42,216 bases of DNA from Nitrospirota bacterium (GTDB lineage Bacteria > Nitrospirota > Thermodesulfovibrionia > Thermodesulfovibrionales > UBA6898): contig JACRLO010000023.1 of assembly GCA_016235245.1 (NCBI GenBank), positions 1 to 42,216 on the forward strand, read 5' to 3'. The translations under genes and the position numbers were made by a program. How positions within the stretch are numbered: the first letter of the stretch is position 1; each line of letters opens with the position of its first letter. The notes under the pieces were generated by a model. The model was not told where the DNA came from and made no database searches. It saw only the letters and a program-made list of their open reading frames with translations. Below, one piece after another: positions 25,116-33,622 of the stretch.

Positions 25116-26000
25116 GTGCCTAAACGCGTATCCAAGCGAAGCGTATCGCGTCTAGTTCGACAGTTGGCCAAAGCGCGCGGCTCACTCATGATTATCGGCG
25201 GAGCGGAAGACCGCTCTGGTGAGCGGCGAGTCCTGCGCGCCTTTGTCGAATTGGCAGGTGGACGCGACGCGCGCATTGTTATCATTGCCGTTGCATCCGC
25301 CACGCCCACCGTCGTCGGTTCGACGTATGTTCAAATCATCAAAGAACTTGGAACCAAGCAGGCGACTTTATTAGATCTCGCGACGCGCGAAGATGTGGTC
25401 GCGCCGCGCGCTTTGGAAACGATTCATAAAGCCACCGGCGTTTTTTTTACCGGCGGCGATCAAGTGCGCATTTCGCAATTGATCGGCGGCACGGCGCTGG
25501 ATCGATTGCTCATTACGCGCCACCGCGAGGGTCTCGTCGTGGGCGGAACCAGTGCGGGCGCAGCCATCATGTCGTCGATCATGATTGTCGGCGGGCTGGG
25601 ATATGGTTCGCTGCGCATGGACAACGTCGAACTGGGATCGGGCATGGAATTTTTGCCGGGCGCGATCATCGATCAGCACTTTCAACAACGATGGCGCTTT
25701 CGGCGATTGTTGGCGGCGGTGGCGCAGTATCCTTTTGAATTAGGCATCGGCATCGACGAAGACACGGCGATCATCGTCCAAAATGGAATGTTTCAGGTGA
25801 TTGGTTCTGGCGGAGTGACGGTGATCGACGGTAAGCGCATCACGCATGTGAGTCGGCCGGAAGCGAGTGACGATGGGATTTTGGCTTTGTGCGGTCTAAC
25901 CGTTCACGTGTTGACCGAGAATATGGGATACGATCTAAAAAGTCGCAAGCCAATTGTCGATTGGAGGCAATCAAATGAAACTCGAAGCTCCGCGCGGTAG
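25116..26000 (+). CDS. cphB: cyanophycinase, first paralogue
   Basis: A 294-residue serine peptidase of family S51 that cleaves cyanophycin into beta-Asp-Arg dipeptides in the cytoplasm. The nucleophile motif is GGTSAGAA (Ser146), preceded by FFTGGDQ and followed by GSGMEFLPGAIIDQHFQQR, all hallmarks of the family. About 20 basic residues precede the fold start (GSLMIIGGAEDRSG), so the true start may be later than GTG 25116. It overlaps the second cyanophycinase gene by 26 bases, so they are co-transcribed. Confidence 0.92.
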   Translation: MPKRVSKRSVSRLVRQLAKARGSLMIIGGAEDRSGERRVLRAFVELAGGRDARIVIIAVASATPTVVGSTYVQIIKELGTKQATLLDLATREDVVAPRALETIHKATGVFFTGGDQVRISQLIGGTALDRLLITRHREGLVVGGTSAGAAIMSSIMIVGGLGYGSLRMDNVELGSGMEFLPGAIIDQHFQQRWRFRRLLAAVAQYPFELGIGIDEDTAIIVQNGMFQVIGSGGVTVIDGKRITHVSRPEASDDGILALCGLTVHVLTENMGYDLKSRKPIVDWRQSNETRSSAR

Positions 26001-26871
26001 ACTGCTTGCCATCGGTGGACATGAAGATAAAGGAGCCAAGTGCGAGATCTTGAAAGAATTCGTGCGTCTGGCAAAAGGCAAAGCCAGCTTGGTCGTCATG
26101 ACCATCGCCGCTAAAAATGCAAAAGAACTGGGTAAAGAATATGCACGCGTATTTAGAAATTTTGGTGTAAAGGATATAACCGTGGTCGATATTAGCACGC
26201 GGGAAGATACCCACACCAAAAAATCGGTGCTGGCAATTGAGAAGGCGACCGGCGTATTCTTTACCGGCGGCGATGCCTTGGATGTCACGGGTTTGCTCGG
26301 CGGTACAGAAATCGATCGCTTACTGCACAAACGATATGAAGAAGGCATGATCTTGGGGGGAACTAGCGCAGGTGCGGCGATGATGTCTCATGCGATTATT
26401 ATCGACGGTGAAAGCGATGCCAATCCTCGCTTGAGCGATGTGCAAATCGCGCCGGGCGAAGAATTTATCATGGGCGCAATTATCGATACGCATTTTTCAC
26501 AGCGCGGGCGTCATGGTCGCCTGATTTCGGCGGTCGCTCAGCATCCGCACGATTTAGGCATTGGCATCGATGAAAATACGGCGATCTTGCTCGAAGACCA
26601 TCAATTCCGCGTCCTAGGTGAGGGCGCGGTAACCGTGATTGACGTTGGTTCGGCAAAATATACGAACGTGCCGGACGCGAAAGAAGGCGAGAGTTTGGCG
26701 TTGTATGATGTCAAAATGCATATTCTGCCAGCGGGGCATGGCTTTGATTTGGAAGCGCATCAACCTCTGATGAAGCGTGAGGCAGAAAAACAAAAAGAAG
26801 AACGGAAAAAATCAACCCAGAAACGTGACCACAGTAAAAAGTCGAAAAGCAAGAATCAGAGGACGAAATGA
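25975..26871 (+). CDS. cphB: cyanophycinase, second paralogue
   Basis: A 298-residue S51-family cyanophycinase with intact nucleophile Ser131 (LGGTSAGAAMMS), FFTGGDALDV and FIMGAIIDTHFSQRGR. It differs from the first paralogue along most of its length, so this is not a recent duplication. It ends in a strongly charged Lys/Glu/Arg tail of about 35 residues, absent from the first copy, that may bind the polymer or nucleic acid. ATG 25975 is chosen because GGAGG stands eight bases upstream. Its stop overlaps the start of cyanophycin synthetase by four bases (ATGA). Confidence 0.92.
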   Translation: MKLEAPRGRLLAIGGHEDKGAKCEILKEFVRLAKGKASLVVMTIAAKNAKELGKEYARVFRNFGVKDITVVDISTREDTHTKKSVLAIEKATGVFFTGGDALDVTGLLGGTEIDRLLHKRYEEGMILGGTSAGAAMMSHAIIIDGESDANPRLSDVQIAPGEEFIMGAIIDTHFSQRGRHGRLISAVAQHPHDLGIGIDENTAILLEDHQFRVLGEGAVTVIDVGSAKYTNVPDAKEGESLALYDVKMHILPAGHGFDLEAHQPLMKREAEKQKEERKKSTQKRDHSKKSKSKNQRTK

Positions 26872-29543
26872 GAATCGGTGGATTCAAAAGTATTCCGGGT
26901 CCCAATATCTATAGTTACGATCCGGTGCTGGTGATGAAACTTTATTTGGACGATCTGGTGAACACGTCGAGCGCACAGCTTCCCAGTTTTACGGATCGGT
27001 TGCTCGCGCAGTCACCGGGCTTGCGGGAACATCGATGCTCCGAAGGACAACCCGGTGGATTCGTCATGCGGATGCGTGAGGGGACGTATTGCGGACATAT
27101 TGTCGAACATGTCGCGTTGGAATTATCGGGCGCAGTCGGAATTCCCGTCGGCTTTGGCAAGACGCGTTATGCGGGTGAATCAACCGCATACAATGTGATC
27201 GTCGAGTGTCCCAATGAAGCGGGGATGCGTTCTTTATTGGAAATCTCCGTCGCGTTAGTCGAAGCGTTAATCAAAGGTGAATCGTTTCCACTTGAAGAAC
27301 GATTGCGTGCCGTGCGCCGCCTGGTCGACGACACCGAACTGGGACCCAGCACGCGCGAAATCGTCAAGGCCGCGCAGCGCCGAGGGATTCCGTGGTTGCG
27401 TTTGAACCAAGGAAGTCTCGTGCAACTTGGCTATGGCAAGCATCGCAAATTAATCGAGGCGGCGATGGCAGATACGACGTCGGCAGTAGCGGTTGAAGTG
27501 GTGAGCGACAAACAACTGACCAAGGCATTGCTGGAGCGCGCCTTTATTCCGGTTCCACGGGGAGAGACAGTCAAGAATGAAGAGGAGGCGGTCGCAGCGT
27601 GGCAGCGGCTTGGCGAACCGGTCGTGGTCAAGCCGCTCAATGGTTCGCAAGGGCAAGGTGTCTCGCTCAATCTGAATAGCGAAGAAGAGATTCGACGCGC
27701 GTTCAAATTCGCGCATGAACTTGCGCCTAATGTGTTGATCGAGGAATTGTATCGCGGAAAAAATTATCGCGTCTTGGTGGTGAATGGTAAAATGATTGCC
27801 GCGAGCGAGCGACTGCCCACGATGGTGGTCGGCGATGGCGTGCATACGATTGCCGAGTTGGTGGACATGGTCAACCAAGACCCACGTCGCGGCGAAGAGC
27901 ATACGAAACCGCTCACGCGCATTGTGTTGGACAAGATCGTGATGGAGCGACTGACGAAATATGGTATGACGCCTGAGCAGATTCCGGCAAAAGACGAGCA
28001 AGTGATTTTGCGCGAAAGCGCCAATCTTTCGACGGGTGGCACCGCCATCGATGTGACCGACCGGGTGCATCCGGAGACGATTAAAATTTGCGAACGAGCA
28101 GCGCGCATCATGGGGCTCGATCTTTGCGGGGTGGACTTGGTCGCCGACGATATCTCGCAACTGCTTGAATCGCATAATGGCATTTTGGAACTCAACGCGT
28201 CGCCGGGGTTGCGGATGCACGTTTTTCCAAGTGAGGGTCAATCCCGTCCCGTCGGTGATGCAATTATCAACTTGTTATTTCCACGCGGAAAACCTACACG
28301 CATTCCCATTGTGTCGATTACGGGCACGAACGGCAAGACGACGGTCACGCGCATGATCGGACATATCTTGAGTGAAGCAGGGCATGTCGTAGGCATGACT
28401 TCAACCCATGGCGTGTCGATCAATTGCGAAATGGTCACGCACGGTGACGATACCGGTCCGCGTTCGGCGCAGATTGTGCTTTGCGATCCGCTCGTCGAAA
28501 TTGCCGTATTGGAAACTGCGCGCGGCGGCATTGCGCGTTCGGGCTTGGGATACGATTGGTCGGATGTAGGCGTCATCACCAATATTCAAGCCGATCATAT
28601 CGGACAAGATGGCATCGAGAGTATCGACGATTTAATTTATATCAAATCCCTGGTGGCAGAACGCGTCAAGGAACATGGGACGCTCATTCTAAACGCCGAT
28701 GACGAAAATGTGAGGTCGATTGTCGATGCACCTCGCGTGCAAAAAATCAAACGACAGATCGTTTACCTGGCGCAATCATCCGACAATCCGTACCTCGAGC
28801 GTCATCGTCTGCAAGACAAGACTGTTTTCTTTGAACAAAGAGGCTGGATTGTCGAAGCGCACAGCTATGCCGAATATCGAATAGTGCAAGTGGCCCAAAT
28901 TCCTGTCACGCTGGGCGGGCAGGCGCACTTTAATATTATGAATGCAATTGCGGCTGTGGCAGCTTGTCGCGCCTTGGGCGTTTCGCGCGAACGCGTCGCG
29001 AGTGGCATTGTAAAATTCCTGGGATTGACGCACAACGAAGGGCGTGCCAATTTGTATCGCGTTGCAAGCGGCTATGTGCTGCTCGATTATGGACACAACG
29101 CGCACGCATTTCAAGCCATCGCGCAAATGGCAGCCGAACAACAGAAACGACGGGTGACCGGAGTGATAACGGTCCCCGGCGACCGGGCGGACCGGGTGTT
29201 GGAGCAAGCGGGGCAAGCAGCAGCGCGTGGCTTTGATCGAATCATTGTGCGCGAGGATCATGATTTGCGCGGTCGCCAACCCGGTGAAATCGCGAGACTG
29301 TTGCAGCAAGCGATTCAAAACGAAAATCCCAAATGTGATTGCACGGTCGTTTTGGATGAAGAGCAATCGTTCGCGCAAGCGTTGCAAGAGATGCAAGCGG
29401 GTGAACTGGTCGTCATGTTTTACGATAGTTTTGAAAAAGCGCAGCGCGTGTTAGAACATTTCGGCGCAGTGCCGGTCGACGATGCCAAGGAGTATGCGCT
29501 GGCATTCGCGCCGAAGCTTGAAATGGTGGGCGACGCGCTGTGA
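26868..29543 (+). CDS. cphA: cyanophycin synthetase
   Basis: An 891-residue synthetase that adds Asp to the backbone and Arg to the side chain of cyanophycin, using two ATP-dependent active sites. The N-terminal domain (about 1-160) is typical. An ATP-grasp domain follows (VVVKPLNGSQGQGVSLNL, then LCGVDLVADD and LELNASPGLRMH). The Mur-ligase-like domain begins at the Walker A motif TGTNGKTT (residues 485-492). Length matches the family. It is the last gene of the operon, followed by a strong terminator. Synthesis and breakdown enzymes being co-expressed suggests rapid turnover of a nitrogen and carbon reserve. Confidence 0.95.
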   Translation: MRIGGFKSIPGPNIYSYDPVLVMKLYLDDLVNTSSAQLPSFTDRLLAQSPGLREHRCSEGQPGGFVMRMREGTYCGHIVEHVALELSGAVGIPVGFGKTRYAGESTAYNVIVECPNEAGMRSLLEISVALVEALIKGESFPLEERLRAVRRLVDDTELGPSTREIVKAAQRRGIPWLRLNQGSLVQLGYGKHRKLIEAAMADTTSAVAVEVVSDKQLTKALLERAFIPVPRGETVKNEEEAVAAWQRLGEPVVVKPLNGSQGQGVSLNLNSEEEIRRAFKFAHELAPNVLIEELYRGKNYRVLVVNGKMIAASERLPTMVVGDGVHTIAELVDMVNQDPRRGEEHTKPLTRIVLDKIVMERLTKYGMTPEQIPAKDEQVILRESANLSTGGTAIDVTDRVHPETIKICERAARIMGLDLCGVDLVADDISQLLESHNGILELNASPGLRMHVFPSEGQSRPVGDAIINLLFPRGKPTRIPIVSITGTNGKTTVTRMIGHILSEAGHVVGMTSTHGVSINCEMVTHGDDTGPRSAQIVLCDPLVEIAVLETARGGIARSGLGYDWSDVGVITNIQADHIGQDGIESIDDLIYIKSLVAERVKEHGTLILNADDENVRSIVDAPRVQKIKRQIVYLAQSSDNPYLERHRLQDKTVFFEQRGWIVEAHSYAEYRIVQVAQIPVTLGGQAHFNIMNAIAAVAACRALGVSRERVASGIVKFLGLTHNEGRANLYRVASGYVLLDYGHNAHAFQAIAQMAAEQQKRRVTGVITVPGDRADRVLEQAGQAAARGFDRIIVREDHDLRGRQPGEIARLLQQAIQNENPKCDCTVVLDEEQSFAQALQEMQAGELVVMFYDSFEKAQRVLEHFGAVPVDDAKEYALAFAPKLEMVGDAL

Positions 29544-29585
29544 CCGAGAAAATGGGATGCTCCGCCTGTGATGGAAAATAGAGCC

Positions 29586-29620
29586 AGACCTTCCAGAAGA
29601 TTACGAACTCTGGAAGGTCT
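29586..29620 (+). terminator. terminator of the cyanophycin operon
   Basis: AGACCTTCCAGA (29586-29597) pairs perfectly with TCTGGAAGGTCT (29609-29620), followed by CTTTAT. It begins about 40 bases after the cphA stop. Confidence 0.75.
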
Positions 29621-29659
29621 CTTTATCTCCAATGAATGAGCAGCGCACGTTGATCAATT

Positions 29660-29688
29660 TTGACGGCTTGCGCTCAGTATGGTACACT
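29660..29688 (+). promoter_or_regulatory. sigma70-like promoter of the REC-GGDEF gene
   Basis: TTGACG (29660-29665), 17 bases, TACACT (29683-29688). Transcription would start near 29695, which excludes a translation start as early as 29660 and supports ATG 29756. Confidence 0.65.
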
Positions 29689-29755
29689 AGCTGCATCTTA
29701 TTTTATCCGCGACGTTGCGGAAAAATTTGTGATACCTCGAAAGGCACAAGAGCGA

Positions 29756-30658
29756 ATGAAGATACTCGCGGTCGATGATTCCGACGTTCAGCTAAGAATT
29801 CTGCGCATGGTTTTAAAAAGCGCTGGGCATGAAGTGGTCGAAGCAATTAATGGCCAAGTCGCTTGGGAGTTGCTTCAGAAAGAACATATTCGTTTGGTCA
29901 TTACCGATTGGATGATGCCCACACTCACCGGTCCAGAATTGATTCGGCGGATTCGCGCGGCAAATTGGGCCTCTTATACGTATATCATTCTCTTAACCTC
30001 GCAAGATACCAAAGACCAAGTGGTGGCGGGGCTTAACGCCGGCGCGGATGATTATGTGACCAAGCCGTTTGATCCCGCCGAATTGGTGGCGCGTTTGGGA
30101 ATCGCGCAGCGGATTCTTGATCTCGAAGCGCGATTGGCGGCGATGGCGCGCCAAGACCTGTTGACCGGGTTGTTCAATCGCCGCGCGCTCTACGAAACAC
30201 TGCAAGCTGCGGTGAGCCAGGCGACGCGGGAAGCAAGCCCGCTTAGCTTGATTTTGGTCGATCTCGATCATTTTAAGTTGGTCAACGATCAATACGGACA
30301 TCCGATGGGCGATCAAGTGTTGCAGCGGGTTGCTGAAATATTGCGCACAAACAAACGTGCGTACGACTCGGTGGGGCGCTGGGGTGGCGAGGAATTCTTG
30401 ATGGTCTTGCCCAACACCAATTTGGATCAAGCCGTGGTCGTCGCCGAACGTTTGCGCGCGCTGTTGGCTTCGATTCAGCTCCCGGTCAACGACCAAACGA
30501 AGATCACGTTGAGCGCAAGTCTGGGAATCACATCGACGCAAAATAACCTGCCGCCATTTCTGATCGATAGCTTGTTGAAACAAGCCGACGAGGCGCTGTA
30601 TCAAGCCAAAGGCAAGGGGCGGAATTGTGTCTGTGTGTTCACTTCGCCGTCGATTTGA
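29756..30658 (+). CDS. response regulator with GGDEF diguanylate cyclase output
   Basis: A 300-residue REC-GGDEF protein that makes cyclic di-GMP from two GTP when phosphorylated. In the receiver domain, the acidic pair is Asp7-Asp8, the phospho-acceptor Asp51 is in ITDWMMP, and Lys103 is in VTKPF. The GGDEF domain has the active GGEEF motif at residues 210-214 and an inhibitory RxxD site (Arg201-Asp204) five residues before it, so product feedback control is likely. No histidine kinase is adjacent. It lies in its own transcription unit between the cphA terminator and the next promoter. Confidence 0.92.
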   Translation: MKILAVDDSDVQLRILRMVLKSAGHEVVEAINGQVAWELLQKEHIRLVITDWMMPTLTGPELIRRIRAANWASYTYIILLTSQDTKDQVVAGLNAGADDYVTKPFDPAELVARLGIAQRILDLEARLAAMARQDLLTGLFNRRALYETLQAAVSQATREASPLSLILVDLDHFKLVNDQYGHPMGDQVLQRVAEILRTNKRAYDSVGRWGGEEFLMVLPNTNLDQAVVVAERLRALLASIQLPVNDQTKITLSASLGITSTQNNLPPFLIDSLLKQADEALYQAKGKGRNCVCVFTSPSI

Positions 30659-30661
30659 GAA

Positions 30662-30690
30662 TTTACCGCTGGAACATTTCGGAGTATAAT
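30662..30690 (+). promoter_or_regulatory. promoter of the 72-residue protein gene
   Basis: TTTACC (30662-30667), 17 bases, TATAAT (30685-30690), with the gene starting at 30748. The -10 is perfect, the -35 only four of six. Confidence 0.55.
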
Positions 30691-30747
30691 TAAAGCGAGG
30701 AAGTGAGGCAGCTAAATCGATCATTCGGTTCGAAAGGAGAACAAACA

Positions 30748-30966
30748 ATGATCAAATTAGAGTTGACTCACGATGAGGCGGAATTGCTTCACAAAGTCCT
30801 GGATTGCTATCTCGGCGAACTCGCGATCGAGATGGCGGCGAACGGGATCGAGGATTTTACCGGTATCTTGCAAAAAGAAGACAAGTCGGTTCAAACAATG
30901 CTTCGGCATTTGAAAGAACAAGGCATTGGCATTCTCACTGAAGATCAGGTGGGAGAGTACGAGTAA
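30748..30966 (+). CDS. small conserved-looking protein, 72 residues, unknown function
   Basis: An acidic, helical-looking soluble protein: MIKLELTHDEAELLHKVLDC and LAIEMAANGIEDFTGILQKED suggest two amphipathic helices. It has a strong AAGGAG ribosome binding site and its own promoter, so it is very likely expressed. I do not recognise a named family. A long terminator hairpin follows directly. Confidence 0.65.
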   Translation: MIKLELTHDEAELLHKVLDCYLGELAIEMAANGIEDFTGILQKEDKSVQTMLRHLKEQGIGILTEDQVGEYE

Positions 30967-30973
30967 AGCAGGT

Positions 30974-31070
30974 AAGACCCTTAAGGTTTCTTTGTCTGGT
31001 CAATCTACTGGTGACGAGAGTTGCATTGGCTAACAAAGGTACTGGTTAACAAAGAAACCTTTGGGGTCTT
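30974..31070 (+). terminator. long intrinsic terminator with 22-base arms
   Basis: Arms 30974-30995 and 31049-31070 pair at 20 of 22 positions, ending GGGGTCTT-GTTTT. The 53-base apical part contains a second copy of the CTAACAAAGG/GTTAACAAAG motif. The next gene starts only eight bases after the arm, so it may also act as an attenuator. Confidence 0.7.
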
Positions 31071-31077
31071 GTTTTAA

Positions 31078-31314
31078 ATGATGACAAAAAAATCCGAAAA
31101 CTCTTTCAACTCACGCAAGTACCAAGGTCAGGTAGAACGCGAACTTATTTTCGGCGGAGTCTTGGTTGGGCTAGCCGTCGGCGGCGGTTTGATTGCGCTG
31201 TTCTGGGGAATCCCAGGGCTCTTTACCGCCCTGCTTTTCTTTTTGGGATTTTGGCTGATGGTGGGTTTGATCTGGGGATTTCTAAAACTGCTGGAGATTT
31301 TCACGCGCGACTGA
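31078..31314 (+). CDS. small two-helix membrane protein, 78 residues
   Basis: After about 22 polar residues come two hydrophobic helices (about 25-45 and 48-70: GGVLVGLAVGGGLIALFW and LFTALLFFLGFWLMVGLIW) joined by a short Gly-Pro turn, and a short charged tail. It has no recognised family name. The start follows the terminator hairpin by eight bases with no clear ribosome binding site, so translation might depend on readthrough or re-initiation. Confidence 0.6.
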   Translation: MMTKKSENSFNSRKYQGQVERELIFGGVLVGLAVGGGLIALFWGIPGLFTALLFFLGFWLMVGLIWGFLKLLEIFTRD

Positions 31315-31321
31315 ACGAGAT

Positions 31322-31356
31322 GAGCACCCGGGTTTCTTCACGAAACCCGGGTGCTC
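31322..31356. terminator. bidirectional terminator between converging genes
   Basis: A perfect 15-bp stem, GAGCACCCGGGTTTC (31322-31336) with its complement at 31342-31356, and a TTCAC loop, followed by TTAATTT. It lies exactly between the ends of the small membrane protein gene and the rel gene. Confidence 0.85.
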
Positions 31357-33498
31357 TTAATTTCTACTCGTAACGCGCCGCGCTTCGATGACATTCGGCA
31401 ACCGGTCGATCTTGTTCAAGATGCGCGTGAGTTGGTCTGCGCTCGCGATTTCTAGCGTCGCCGTGATGATGGCGATGTGATCTTTGCGACCGCCTTGCGC
31501 ATTCGCCGAAATCATGTTGACGTGTTCGGCAGTGACGATGCCGGAAATATCGTGGACGAGTCCGGCGCGATCAAATGCTTTGACCTGGACGAACACGGGG
31601 TACGCTTTTTGGTCCGTCTGGCTCCAATCGATGGCGATCAAGCGTTCGCGTTCGCCGTCGTCCACGTTGAGCATATTGCGGCAGTCGCGCCGATGGATGG
31701 TGACGCCGCGCCCGCGCGTAATAAAGCCAACGACATGATCGCCGGGGAGTGGGTTGCAGCAATTGGCGACGCGCACGAGTAAGTTGCCCATGCCTTCGAC
31801 GGTGGCAGCGGCTTCAGGCGATTTAGGTGTTGGCGCAACCGGCGCTTGTTCTTCCGGTTTCGTGCCTTCGCTTTCCAATAACTTGATGCCGAGCGTCTGA
31901 ATGCTGAGGTCTTCGTGTCCGATGGCTTCGAACAAGTCGTCGGCATTTTTGTAATTAAAAAGCTTGGCCAGTTCTTCAAAGTTGCGCGGGTCCATACCGA
32001 GTCGATGCAACTCTTTTTCAAGCAAGGTGCGCCCCTCGGCGATGGCTTGCGTCCGTTCTTGATGTTTGAAGAAATAGCGAATCTTTTCTTTGGCGCGCGC
32101 GGTGCGAACGAGATTCAACCCAGGATTCAACCAATCGCGGCTGGGTCCGCCTTTTTTCGCCGTGAGAATTTCAACGCGCTCGCCGGTCTTGAGTCGATAA
32201 TCGAGCGGAACGATTTTACCGTTGACCTTGGCCCCACGGCAACGATTGCCAACTTCAGTATGCACATGGTACGCAAAATCGATGGGCGTGGCACCGGCGG
32301 CCATTTCGATAATCGCGCCTTTCGGCGTAAAGACGTACACTTGGTCTTGGAAAATATCCGTCTTGAGCGAATCGACAAAAACGCGCGCATCGGCAATGTC
32401 TTTGCGCCATTCCATCAACTGCCGCAGCCAATTGATTTTTGTTTCGAGCACCGGATCGTGTTTCGCCCCAGGTTCTTTATAGCGCCAGTGCGCTGCGATA
32501 CCAAACTCAGCAATCTCGTGCATCTCGACTGTGCGAATCTGAATTTCGACCGGTTTGCCCGCGGGGCCAATCACTGCCGTGTGGAGCGATTGATACAAAT
32601 TCTCTTTCGGCTTGGCGATGTAATCGTCGAATTCGCCGGGGATAGGCGTCCACACAGAATGCACCGTGCCTAGTACGACGTAGCAATCGCGAATCGAATC
32701 GACAATGACGCGAATCGCGCGAATGTCGTAAATCTGATCAAAGTCGCGACCTTTGCGGATCATTTTGTTGTAGATACTGTAAATGTGTTTGGGGCGTCCG
32801 CTGATTTCGCGCGGCGTAATGCCTTCTTGCGCGAGGCGTTCGGTGAGGATGGTGATCGCTTGTTGAATGTATGCTTGCTGATCGTCTTTATCGTCCGCCA
32901 ACAACGTTTCGATATAGTCGTACTTGTCGGGTTCGAGGTACCGTAACGCCAAGTCTTCCAACTCGCGGCGGATGTTGTACATGCCCAAGCGATTCGCGAG
33001 CGGCGCGTAAATCTCCATCGTCTCGCGCGCGATCTTTTTTTGTTTGTCCGGCGGGCGTGCGTAGAGCGTGCGCATATTGTGCAAGCGGTCGGCGAGCTTG
33101 ATGAGCACGACGCGAATCTCTTCCGCCATCGCCATGAACATTTTGCGGAGCGATTCCGCTTGCGTTTGCTCCATGCCAAAGCGCAGACCGGACAGCTTGG
33201 TGACACCATCGACAAGCGTTGCGACTTGGACGCCAAATTCTTTTTGGATTTTTTCGAGGGGAACGTCGGTATCTTCGGGGACATCGTGGAGGAGCGCGGC
33301 AACGATCGTATCTTCGTCGAGGCAGAGGTCGGCAAGGATATTCGCAGTCTCGACGCAGTGGGAGATGTAGGGATCGCCCGTCGAGCGCATAATGCCTTCG
33401 TGTGCACGATACGCCAGATCATAGGCGCGCTGAATGCGCTCAAAGTTCGCGTTGGGGTTGTAGGATTTGATTTTGGCGAGCAGTTCTTGAATATCCAT
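31357..33498 (-). CDS. rel: bifunctional (p)ppGpp synthetase/hydrolase (Rel)
   Basis: A 713-residue RelA/SpoT homologue controlling the stringent response. The HD hydrolase domain (about 1-170) has HCVETA and ALLHDVPEDTD with the metal-binding His-Asp and Glu-Asp residues kept. The synthetase domain (about 210-330) has RPKHIYSIYNKM and FDQIYDIRAIRV. A TGS domain (about 385-450; VYVFTPKGAIIEM) and a C-terminal ACT domain (about 640-713) follow, with a zinc-finger-like CCNPLPGD and HRRDC between them. Both catalytic sites look intact, as expected for a sole Rel in a non-proteobacterium. It is transcribed alone and ends at a shared bidirectional terminator. Confidence 0.95.
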   Translation of the reverse strand: MDIQELLAKIKSYNPNANFERIQRAYDLAYRAHEGIMRSTGDPYISHCVETANILADLCLDEDTIVAALLHDVPEDTDVPLEKIQKEFGVQVATLVDGVTKLSGLRFGMEQTQAESLRKMFMAMAEEIRVVLIKLADRLHNMRTLYARPPDKQKKIARETMEIYAPLANRLGMYNIRRELEDLALRYLEPDKYDYIETLLADDKDDQQAYIQQAITILTERLAQEGITPREISGRPKHIYSIYNKMIRKGRDFDQIYDIRAIRVIVDSIRDCYVVLGTVHSVWTPIPGEFDDYIAKPKENLYQSLHTAVIGPAGKPVEIQIRTVEMHEIAEFGIAAHWRYKEPGAKHDPVLETKINWLRQLMEWRKDIADARVFVDSLKTDIFQDQVYVFTPKGAIIEMAAGATPIDFAYHVHTEVGNRCRGAKVNGKIVPLDYRLKTGERVEILTAKKGGPSRDWLNPGLNLVRTARAKEKIRYFFKHQERTQAIAEGRTLLEKELHRLGMDPRNFEELAKLFNYKNADDLFEAIGHEDLSIQTLGIKLLESEGTKPEEQAPVAPTPKSPEAAATVEGMGNLLVRVANCCNPLPGDHVVGFITRGRGVTIHRRDCRNMLNVDDGERERLIAIDWSQTDQKAYPVFVQVKAFDRAGLVHDISGIVTAEHVNMISANAQGGRKDHIAIITATLEIASADQLTRILNKIDRLPNVIEARRVTSRN

Positions 33499-33555
33499 CG
33501 CAATTCCTTGCGATGATTTTACTCAAACGATGGGGTTTTGGCAATAGTCGAAAAA

Positions 33556-33590
33556 ACTTGCGCGACGGACGAAAAGTCTGTCGCGCAAGT
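33556..33590 (-). terminator. terminator of the decaheme cytochrome gene
   Basis: 15-base arms 33556-33570 and 33576-33590 pair with one mismatch around GAAAA. On the minus strand six T follow. It lies between the cytochrome stop (33623) and the rel start (33498), so the two are separate units. Confidence 0.85.
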
Positions 33591-33622
33591 CGCCTAAGAG
33601 CTATGCCACATTGGCTGTGATT

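Noticed and set aside
27450-28241. 263-residue minus-strand frame opposite cphA
   Set aside because: It lies antisense to the ATP-grasp part of cyanophycin synthetase and has no family features.
32760-33503. 247-residue minus-strand frame inside rel
   Set aside because: It overlaps the well-conserved rel gene in another frame on the same strand; its Arg/Ser-rich composition is a codon-bias shadow.
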